Assembly: GCA_023134145.1 (NCBI GenBank)
Contig: JAGLUW010000029.1
Span: 1 to 40,004, forward strand
Direction: 5' to 3'
DNA: 40,004 bases
DNA from: Sulfuriflexus sp.
GTDB lineage: Bacteria; Pseudomonadota; Gammaproteobacteria; AKS1
In this document: piece by piece, positions 18,638 through 25,530 of the stretch
Position numbering within the stretch: position 1 is the stretch's first letter
Layout: every line of letters starts with the position of its first letter
The notes under the pieces: generated by a model
Told to the model about the DNA's origin: nothing
Databases searched by the model: none
The model's input: only the letters and a program-made list of their open reading frames with translations
Made by a program: the position numbers and the translations under genes

Positions 18638-19405
18638 TTATCGCCGCTCACTACGTTGGACTTGTCGCTTGGCCAACATATTCCATATTTCAGTCAGTTT
18701 ATGCTCAAGCCCTGCGGCACTAAGATAATAGTGTAAAAATCGCAAGCGGTCGGTTCGAGACCAACCATATGCATGACGATTAAATGAATCAAGATCTCGA
18801 TTCATTCCGGTGTTTTTTAAAAACCGAGGTTTGGTTTTTTCCAAGTCGATCAAACGCGATTCAAAATCATCGCCTGCTTGCTTAATGAAAACGTGTTTGG
18901 CATACAGGCAGTTGTGCTGTAGGCGCTGTGCGTGAAAACGCTGAATAAGTTCAGCCGTCGACTTTATTAGTTTATTTCGTTGCGTGAATGTCAACGATGC
19001 ATGGTCAACTGTATCTAATGGCGAGAAACCATCCAGTTCTTCTGTTGCCAATATTGCACGTTGTGCACCATCAATCGTTCGCTCCGCAAAATATACTGGT
19101 GTCAGTGCCGCAACCTGTGCGTCACGCAACAATAAAATATTTTGCATTTCTCTTACAAAGGTTGGAATACCTTTCAAAGGGTGAGCAAGTGTCTTTGCGA
19201 CATGATTTTCTTGTCGCTTAAGAAAGATAGTACGTGTTGCTCCATCTTTATCTTTTAATTCAACGCGGCTAACACCACTCCAACCACCACGGCGATGATT
19301 TGGTTCTTCAAACCATTCTGCTTCACGCTGCCACCAATCATCAAAACTCTTCAAGCCATTGTGTTCCAACACGGCTGTCCAGTTATCCGCAAGATAATCC
19401 TGCAT
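18638..19405 (-). CDS. InaA-like lipopolysaccharide kinase family protein
   Basis: Read from ATG at 19405 this is 255 residues; a GTG at 19441 would add twelve, overlapping the methyltransferase gene by 34 bases. I prefer the ATG two bases after that gene's stop. The fold is of the WaaP/InaA group: TIFLKRQENH carries the ATP-site lysine, and LQHNCLYAKHVFI is the catalytic loop. LIDLEK holds the metal-site Asp. The loop reads His-Asn-Cys where most kinases have His-x-Asp, which I believe is typical of the InaA branch rather than a mutation. The Pseudomonas equivalent by position is WapQ or WapP. It may phosphorylate core heptose or have lost catalysis. Confidence 0.8.
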   Translation of the reverse strand: MQDYLADNWTAVLEHNGLKSFDDWWQREAEWFEEPNHRRGGWSGVSRVELKDKDGATRTIFLKRQENHVAKTLAHPLKGIPTFVREMQNILLLRDAQVAALTPVYFAERTIDGAQRAILATEELDGFSPLDTVDHASLTFTQRNKLIKSTAELIQRFHAQRLQHNCLYAKHVFIKQAGDDFESRLIDLEKTKPRFLKNTGMNRDLDSFNRHAYGWSRTDRLRFLHYYLSAAGLEHKLTEIWNMLAKRQVQRSERR

Positions 19406-19407
19406 GC

Positions 19408-20097
19408 TTAGCTTTTTTTCCGAAGTATATAAATTCGCCACATTGCGTAGTGCTTGAGAAAATCGACGTGGTCAACAATATCGAAACCAGCTTCGCGCAT
19501 TTCTGCTTCAACTCGTTCGCGTGGTTGTACAAAACGATTCTGATATTTTTTCTTGTCACGTTTGGCTTCTTTAGCAAAACGTTTGCGTGCCTTAACATTG
19601 CCATCAACCCAAAGGGAAATTAAAACAGTATCACTGGTTACACGATGAAATTCGCGAAACATTTTCATTCTATCGTCACGTTCACCGATGTGATGAAGCA
19701 GGCGCATGCAAAAAATACTTTCAACAAAATTATCTGGTTTTGGAATATCAAAGGCCGAGGCCTGAAAGGTTTCAAAACGACTAGTAATTTCCTTTGGTCG
19801 CTCTTCCATGCCAACGGTATACATACTTGGATTGTAATCTGCCGCAAACAATTTACGATCTTTTTTCTCTGCAAGCATCTCCCAAAAACGGCCTGTACCC
19901 GATGGTAGATCAAGAACGGCGCTTGGATTACCGGCCAACTTTAATGCTTTACGAGCAATAACAATTTCACGCCAGTTAGAAATGCGGCGCCACAAACTGC
20001 CCGTCTTATTGTGCTTATGGTAATACTCACGTGCATGCTCATCCGTATATTTTTCGGAGAACTCTAACTCAGGCACGTCTTTATCTGTTTCGCTCAT
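19408..20097 (-). CDS. Class I SAM-dependent methyltransferase in the LPS core cluster
   Basis: A 229-residue methyltransferase with motif I VLDLPSGTGRFW at 61-72, the strand-2 acidic end in LFAADYNPSM, and the SIFCMRLLHHI stretch of the Methyltransf_11/25 type. It is cytosolic with no signal or membrane segment. It lies between waaP (12-base gap) and the InaA-like kinase (two-base gap), so it belongs to the core operon. I do not recall a methyltransferase at this point in the Pseudomonas locus, where two kinase genes follow waaP. A sugar or phosphoethanolamine-type substrate in the core is possible, but the target is unknown. Confidence 0.8.
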   Translation of the reverse strand: MSETDKDVPELEFSEKYTDEHAREYYHKHNKTGSLWRRISNWREIVIARKALKLAGNPSAVLDLPSGTGRFWEMLAEKKDRKLFAADYNPSMYTVGMEERPKEITSRFETFQASAFDIPKPDNFVESIFCMRLLHHIGERDDRMKMFREFHRVTSDTVLISLWVDGNVKARKRFAKEAKRDKKKYQNRFVQPRERVEAEMREAGFDIVDHVDFLKHYAMWRIYILRKKS

Positions 20098-20109
20098 TAC
20101 TTCGCCTCA

Positions 20110-20988
20110 TTAACTCTTATTTAATTCATACCACTGCTGTAGGCAGGCCGGTAATAATGCAGCCTTACCCTTATCTTTTCTATAAGTGCGCATAATACGC
20201 TCTAATACCTTCAACCAGAAATCCCGCCGATTTGCTACCGCATCACGCCAGCGCTGCCCTGTATAGGCTTCAATAAAACGAATTATATCACTTCGGTTGA
20301 GAATGATACCTTTGCTGTCAAATAGGGTCGAAAATAACAGCCCTGCGATATCCTTTACCGCCCAACGTTCGGGCAATTCCCCATACTGCTCTACACGGTG
20401 TAGATCCATTAAATAAAGTTCGAAATCTTCGGCATTAGGCAGGTCTTCGGCTTTACTCATATCCAATCTAAAGTGGCAAAGATAGAAATCACGGTGATTC
20501 ATGCCGCTATTATGTAATCGACGAGCAATGTCGCCCAGACGGCGGATAATTGCTCGTTTCAAACATAGACGTTCAGATTGATTTGGCCACTGCTCTAGCT
20601 CCGGTAACCAATGTTCAAGATCAACGCTGTCGTCCAATGCATCGGTAATAATAAACGAACGTTGTGTAGCTGGGTTCCAACCTTGCTTTCCCCATGCAAC
20701 TAATGGTGTGGTCGCGATATCAACATCCGGCTGGCCAAAAGCCCGTATCGCTTTCCATTCATTTTCAGCACCAATAATCGGTTTTTTAAATTGTAACAAA
20801 TTTTTGAATATCTCAGCCCAACCGACGCCATAATGAACCTTCATGTAGAAATGACGCCCACCACGTTCAAAACGAAAAATACGCCGTGAAGCAACAACAT
20901 GCTTTACCGTTTCACCGTCAATAGAAAAGAACTCATCGACAGTCTGTTCAGGGAAGAGATCTTTTGAATCTTCACGCACCCCGATCAT
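20110..20988 (-). CDS. waaP: Lipopolysaccharide core heptose(I) kinase WaaP (RfaP)
   Basis: WaaP phosphorylates O4 of inner-core heptose I from ATP, an important stabiliser of the outer membrane. The protein has 292 residues. Diagnostic WaaP stretches are RRIFRFERGGRHFYMKVH (ATP lysine at residue 50), IIGAENEWKAI, SFIITDAL, the catalytic loop MNHRDFYLCHF (Asp167), and LMDLHRVE with the metal-site Asp195. It matches WaaP far better than the other kinases in the window. The ATG overlaps the waaG stop as ATGA. In several bacteria WaaP needs acyl carrier protein for stability; nothing here tests that. Confidence 0.95.
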   Translation of the reverse strand: MIGVREDSKDLFPEQTVDEFFSIDGETVKHVVASRRIFRFERGGRHFYMKVHYGVGWAEIFKNLLQFKKPIIGAENEWKAIRAFGQPDVDIATTPLVAWGKQGWNPATQRSFIITDALDDSVDLEHWLPELEQWPNQSERLCLKRAIIRRLGDIARRLHNSGMNHRDFYLCHFRLDMSKAEDLPNAEDFELYLMDLHRVEQYGELPERWAVKDIAGLLFSTLFDSKGIILNRSDIIRFIEAYTGQRWRDAVANRRDFWLKVLERIMRTYRKDKGKAALLPACLQQWYELNKS

Positions 20989-22154
20989 GATGCCACCTGC
21001 CTATTCTTTTCTGCACGGGCAATAATGACATCGGCAGCACGTTCAATCAGGCTGTATAAATCAGTCTTGTCACAATACGCAGGCCCCGTGCCTAAGAATC
21101 GGCCTAGTGCATTCTCTTTCAACATATCACTCAGCATGCTATTAAATTTCGACTGCTCAAATGGCTCCGGGCAAACGGAGCCGGCTTCACTGTCTGTGAC
21201 ATGAAAGGCAAAACCACAAACACCACTCGCCAATACTGGTAGATCACACAACATCGCTTCAATCAAAATTGTACCGGTATTTTCTGTATAGGGGGGATGC
21301 ACTAATAGATCGGCTGCATAGTAAAAACGTACAAGGTCTTCACGCGCACCAGTGAAGACTACACGATCATCAATTTGTAATTGCTGAGCCTGTTTCAAAT
21401 AAGGTGCTTGTTTATCTCCGCCGACGACAACTAACTTAATCTTACTGCGTTGTTCTTCGGCTAAACTCGCAACCGCTTCTAGAGCACGATCTAGGCCCTT
21501 GGTTTGGAATCGTGCGCCAACCAAGAGCAACATCTTTTCGTCTTTGGTCACAGCTAACTCTGCACGCAAATTCGCAATATCTTCATCTGAAGGTGCTTGA
21601 GAAAAACGCTCACGATTAATTCCCGGCGGCATTAAATGAAATCGTTCTGATTCTGTTTTGTAATGCTTAATAAATTCTGCTTTTTCACCATGTGCAATCA
21701 GCATCATTTCGGTTTTTAGGCCTTTGGCGAATACGGCTGCTTCTTGTCGGCGAAAACCTAAATACCGAGGGGTAAATCTGTACCACCACGGCCGACTTGT
21801 CGCGACACGCTCTGCGTAACAAGGGTCACCCGCATAATAAACATCAAGGCCGGGTAGTTTTGTAAAGCCTATAACACAATCAAAACCACCATCCTGCTTT
21901 ACTGCCTCAGCCAATTTCTTAGCTAAAATATCGTTACTACGCACATTGGTCATGGCTTGCGTATCAAGTTCATGCACGATGATATTGTCTGGACGTTCCC
22001 CCATCCAAGCACCCGTAAAAATATGTACCTCATGACCACGGCTTACGCATTCTTGTGCAATACGAAATAGGCTACGTTGCATTCCACCGTATTCAAAAAA
22101 TAACGATACGGCAAAGGCAAGGCGTAATGGCTTAAGATTATCTGCCGCACTCAT
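20985..22154 (-). CDS. waaG: LPS core glycosyltransferase WaaG (RfaG), family 4
   Basis: WaaG adds the first outer-core hexose to heptose II at the cytoplasmic face of the inner membrane. The 389-residue sequence begins with LRLAFAVSLFFEYGGMQRSLFRIA, whose glycine-rich GGMQR loop is the WaaG acceptor/donor region. It continues with GFTKLPGLDVYYAGDPCYAE and ends with the GT4 donor site YTENTGTILIEAMLCDLPVL (EX7E). The ATG overlaps the upstream heptosyltransferase stop, and the stop overlaps waaP, so the three are translationally coupled. The donor sugar (glucose or galactosamine) cannot be told from sequence. Confidence 0.94.
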   Translation of the reverse strand: MSAADNLKPLRLAFAVSLFFEYGGMQRSLFRIAQECVSRGHEVHIFTGAWMGERPDNIIVHELDTQAMTNVRSNDILAKKLAEAVKQDGGFDCVIGFTKLPGLDVYYAGDPCYAERVATSRPWWYRFTPRYLGFRRQEAAVFAKGLKTEMMLIAHGEKAEFIKHYKTESERFHLMPPGINRERFSQAPSDEDIANLRAELAVTKDEKMLLLVGARFQTKGLDRALEAVASLAEEQRSKIKLVVVGGDKQAPYLKQAQQLQIDDRVVFTGAREDLVRFYYAADLLVHPPYTENTGTILIEAMLCDLPVLASGVCGFAFHVTDSEAGSVCPEPFEQSKFNSMLSDMLKENALGRFLGTGPAYCDKTDLYSLIERAADVIIARAEKNRQVAS

Positions 22155-23269
22155 GAGTCACCCACATCACGCGCTGTAAATTCTGCTTTGCCACGGTGCT
22201 CACTTTCAAGAACAGCCAGAACACGTGATACCACTTCATGCACGCTAATTAATGACATAGCGCGACTGTCATGCACACGCGTACCCCATGGTACTGTTGC
22301 CGGATCTTTCTTTAAAATTTGTTTAACCGCATCATTGTAATGATCAACACAATGCTCTCGGCCTAGGTAAGGACCACTTAACCAAGTGGGTGCTACCGCA
22401 TACAAACCAACCACGGGTGTTCCCACAGCAACTGCCATATGAACCGGCCCTGTATCAGGGGCAATGACACAATCGGCCATTTGGAGTAACGCGGCAAGTT
22501 GTTTCGGTGATGTTTTTCCACATAAGTCTGTTACATCATCGGTCGTGTTTCGTTTTATTTCATCGATGAACTTTTGTTCCGCTTCACTAGTGCCACCACT
22601 AAAAACAATACGACAGCCACGCTGATATATTCTATTTATTACTTCAGCATATCGTTCTGCTGACCAAGTACGTTCTGCCTTACTTGCCACTGGGTTAATA
22701 ACAATTAAATGTCCATTGCCCGATGGTAACTGTGACTGCACCCATGCACGTTCAGTATCCGTAATAGATAATTGCCATTCGATCACAGGCGCATTAATAC
22801 CCATCGCTCGAGTGAAACCTAGAAAACTATCCATGATATGTTCGCGCTGGTGGGGATTATTAAATTCAATCTGTCGGTTGGTAAAAAATTGCTGTCCGTC
22901 ACGAGCACGGATTTTATCAAAACCAATTTTACATTTTGCTCTTAACAAAGGATAAATCAGATTGGCACGAAGTGCTGCTTGCATACATAGCAATACATCA
23001 AAACGGTATTTCCGCACTCGCCACCATAACGCCAAGTAGTCACGAATACGCCGTGGTTTATTAATTACAACAAACTCAACCCCTTCTAAACCTTCAACAA
23101 GATCATAGGCGGGACGCGAAATAAACCAAGTGATTTTTGCTTGCGGCAAGGCTTTTTGCAAAGTGCGAATCACCGGCACCACCATACAGACATCGCCAAG
23201 TGCAGAAAGACGCAAAATTCCAATACGTCGAATACTCTCGAGTGGTGGCATCACCGAAGCCGAGCTCAT
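22151..23269 (-). CDS. LPS heptosyltransferase, family 9 (waaC position)
   Basis: A 372-residue GT-B enzyme of family 9. The N-terminal RIGILRLSALGDVCMVVPVI and the C-terminal ADCVIAPDTGPVHMAVAVGTP with the D-x-GP-x-H donor site are diagnostic. INPVASKAERTWSAERYAEVI is the central nucleotide loop. Its place between waaF and waaG matches waaC, which adds the first heptose to Kdo. The sequence itself reads more like the general COG0859 heptosyltransferases than textbook WaaC (which starts near KTSSLGDVIHTLPA), so I leave the symbol open. No other WaaC candidate is in the window. Both ends overlap neighbours by ATGA. Confidence 0.85.
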   Translation of the reverse strand: MSSASVMPPLESIRRIGILRLSALGDVCMVVPVIRTLQKALPQAKITWFISRPAYDLVEGLEGVEFVVINKPRRIRDYLALWWRVRKYRFDVLLCMQAALRANLIYPLLRAKCKIGFDKIRARDGQQFFTNRQIEFNNPHQREHIMDSFLGFTRAMGINAPVIEWQLSITDTERAWVQSQLPSGNGHLIVINPVASKAERTWSAERYAEVINRIYQRGCRIVFSGGTSEAEQKFIDEIKRNTTDDVTDLCGKTSPKQLAALLQMADCVIAPDTGPVHMAVAVGTPVVGLYAVAPTWLSGPYLGREHCVDHYNDAVKQILKKDPATVPWGTRVHDSRAMSLISVHEVVSRVLAVLESEHRGKAEFTARDVGDS

Positions 23270-24300
23270 GACGACTGTTCCAGTATGTCGAGTACTTGCT
23301 GTGGTTCTAATTTATTTAAGCAGTCTAAATGACCAAGTGGACACTCACGTTTGAAACAGGGACTGCAATCTAAACCCAAGCTCAAAATATGCGCTTGCTT
23401 ATTAAGTGGTGGTGTAAAACCGGGATCGGATGAACCATAAAGTGAAATCAGTGGTCGTTGTAAACTTGCAGCAACATGCATTAAACCTGAATCATTACTC
23501 ACAACAAAGTCGGCCATCGACATGAGATCAATCGCTTCACCAAGACTAGTTCGTCCGGCAAGATCAACGCAACGGTCTTTGGTATGCGCATTCAGTTCCG
23601 CAGTAACCGTTTGATCCTTTTGCGAACCAAACAACCAAACTTGCCCACCTTTATCTAACCAATATTGTGCAACCTGTGCGTAATAAACCGTTGGCCAACG
23701 TTTTGCCGCGCCATATTCTGCACCGGGGCAAAGCACCATCACAGGAGCATCACTATATAAGGAATGATTTTTACAAGCAGCGGCGACACCTTTATCTGTT
23801 ACTGATAATTCTGGAATCGGTGTTTTCTCGGGTAACTCAGGATAATCTGCGGGAAAAGCATGTGCGCAAAAACGCTGCACTGTCATCGGCAAGGCTTGCT
23901 TATCTAGTTTACGCGCGTCATTGAGCAAGCCATAACGCATCTCACCAAGATTGCCTGTGCGTTGCGGAATCTTGGCAAAGAAAGGCACCAGTGCCGACTT
24001 CCAAGAATTAGGTAATACAATCGCTTGTGAATAATTATTCTCACGCAAGATTTTGCCGAGATTAAAACGTTTTAATAAACCAAATTCACCGTGCCCAAGA
24101 GGCATATCAATTGCGCCACTCACCTCGGGCATTCTTTCTAGTAGTGGGCGACTCCATGCTGGTGCAAGAACATCAATTGAACAATTGGGATCGCGCTGAC
24201 GCAAAGTCATAAACAAACTCTGCGCCATCACCATATCACCGACCCACGATGGGCCGACAACAAGGATATTAGAACCAGTATTTGGAGAAGTGGCAGGCAT
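23266..24300 (-). CDS. waaF: ADP-heptose:LPS heptosyltransferase II WaaF
   Basis: WaaF adds the second heptose to heptose I. The 344-residue sequence is a close family match: ILVVGPSWVGDMVMAQSLF near the start, the IVLPNSWKSALVPFFAKIP stretch, LCPGAEYGAAKRWP in the linker, and DFVVSNDSGLMHVAASLQRP as donor site. The C-terminal SLDCSPCFKRECPLGH-like cysteine pattern appears as LDCSPCFKRECPLGHLDCL. It opens the ATGA-overlap chain waaF, heptosyltransferase, waaG, waaP. It follows the zinc-finger gene by 51 bases, so it may be transcribed with ilvE from upstream. Confidence 0.96.
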   Translation of the reverse strand: MPATSPNTGSNILVVGPSWVGDMVMAQSLFMTLRQRDPNCSIDVLAPAWSRPLLERMPEVSGAIDMPLGHGEFGLLKRFNLGKILRENNYSQAIVLPNSWKSALVPFFAKIPQRTGNLGEMRYGLLNDARKLDKQALPMTVQRFCAHAFPADYPELPEKTPIPELSVTDKGVAAACKNHSLYSDAPVMVLCPGAEYGAAKRWPTVYYAQVAQYWLDKGGQVWLFGSQKDQTVTAELNAHTKDRCVDLAGRTSLGEAIDLMSMADFVVSNDSGLMHVAASLQRPLISLYGSSDPGFTPPLNKQAHILSLGLDCSPCFKRECPLGHLDCLNKLEPQQVLDILEQSS

Positions 24301-24351
24301 TAATATTTAGCCGCAGTTAAAATGTGAACGTCGCAGCGACGGCTACGAAAA

Positions 24352-24540
24352 TTAAGCGTCGTGATCTTTAAGTATGTATTCCGCACCACAGTACGGACAC
24401 TTTGCTTCACCCGTTTGCTCAATCGGCAAATACACTCGCGGATGCGCATCCCATAAAGATTGAGAAGGCATTGGACAATGTAATGGCAAGTCATCACTCG
24501 TTACTACAAAATGAGACTGTACTTTTTTTGCTTCAGCCAT
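24352..24540 (-). CDS. CHCC-type zinc-finger domain protein
   Basis: A 62-residue protein of the zf-CHCC family (NDUFS6-like zinc ribbon). The zinc ligands are in LPLHCPMPSQSLWDAHPRVYL (Cys, then His) and in KCPYCGAEYIL (two Cys). Such small proteins commonly sit between ilvE and waaF in gammaproteobacteria; their function is not known to me. A very strong GGAGGAGAG ribosome site lies just before the ATG, so it is probably abundant. Family membership is clear from the metal-ligand spacing. Confidence 0.88.
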   Translation of the reverse strand: MAEAKKVQSHFVVTSDDLPLHCPMPSQSLWDAHPRVYLPIEQTGEAKCPYCGAEYILKDHDA

Positions 24541-24577
24541 GTTCTCTCCTCCAAATATTTCTTATTTATAATTATAT

Positions 24578-25510
24578 TTATAAAATACTCAGCCAATCTT
24601 GATGTTCATCTTTACGACCATGAACGTAATCAAAATATAAACTTTGTAATTTTTCCGTGATCGGCCCACGCCCACCGTTACCGATAGAACGTCCATCCAA
24701 CTCACGAATTGGCGTTACTTCTGCAGCCGTACCTGTAAAGAAAGCTTCATCGGCAACATAAACTTCGTCACGTGTGATACGTTTTTCACGTACTTCATAA
24801 CCACACTCAGCGGCAATCTGCATAACGGTTTCACGCGTGATGCCTTCTAACGCCGATGTCAGTTCTGGTGTATAGATAATGCCATTGCGAACAAGGAAGA
24901 AATTCTCGCCACTGCCTTCGGCAACAAAGCCATCAACGTCCAGCAACAAGGCTTCATCACAGCCACAAGCCATTGCTTCTTGCAGTGCCATCATTGAATT
25001 CATGTAATTGCCATTTGCTTTGGCCTTACACATAGTGATGTTTACGTGATGACGTGTGTACGATGAAGTACGCACCTTAATGCCGTTTTTCATATTGTCA
25101 TCGCCAAGGTATGAACCCCATTCCCACGCGGCAATCATGACATGCGTTTTTAAATTATCGGCACGCAAACCCATGCCTTCCGAACCGTAAAAACACATTG
25201 GACGAATGTAAGCTGACTCAAGATTATTTTCTTTAACCGCTGCACGTGTTGCCGCATTGATCGTATCTTTGTCATACGGCATTGGCATGTTCAATATTTT
25301 TGCCGAACGGAATAAACGATCAGTATGTTCTTCTAAACGGAAAATCGCCGTGCCTTGTTCAGCGTTATAAGCACGCACACCTTCAAACACGCCCATGCCG
25401 TAATGCAATGTGTGTGTTAGTACATGTATCTTTGCTTCACGCCACGGCACCATCTCGCCATCCAGCCAGATAAATCCATCACGATCCGCCATTGTCATTG
25501 GTGTAGTCAC
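24578..25510 (-). CDS. ilvE: Branched-chain-amino-acid aminotransferase IlvE
   Basis: IlvE is a fold-type IV PLP enzyme that makes leucine, isoleucine and valine from their 2-oxoacids with glutamate. The 310-residue protein has HTLHYGMGVFEGVRAY near 33-48, YIRPMCFYG at 101-109, the PLP lysine (about Lys164) in KAKANGNYMNS, and the EGSGENFF cofactor-binding motif at 198-205. It is cytosolic. It begins 20 bases after the glnE stop, in the conserved order glnE-ilvE-zinc finger-waaF. Confidence 0.96.
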   Translation of the reverse strand: MTTPMTMADRDGFIWLDGEMVPWREAKIHVLTHTLHYGMGVFEGVRAYNAEQGTAIFRLEEHTDRLFRSAKILNMPMPYDKDTINAATRAAVKENNLESAYIRPMCFYGSEGMGLRADNLKTHVMIAAWEWGSYLGDDNMKNGIKVRTSSYTRHHVNITMCKAKANGNYMNSMMALQEAMACGCDEALLLDVDGFVAEGSGENFFLVRNGIIYTPELTSALEGITRETVMQIAAECGYEVREKRITRDEVYVADEAFFTGTAAEVTPIRELDGRSIGNGGRGPITEKLQSLYFDYVHGRKDEHQDWLSIL

Positions 25511-25530
25511 TTCGATCTTCCTAATTTTAG

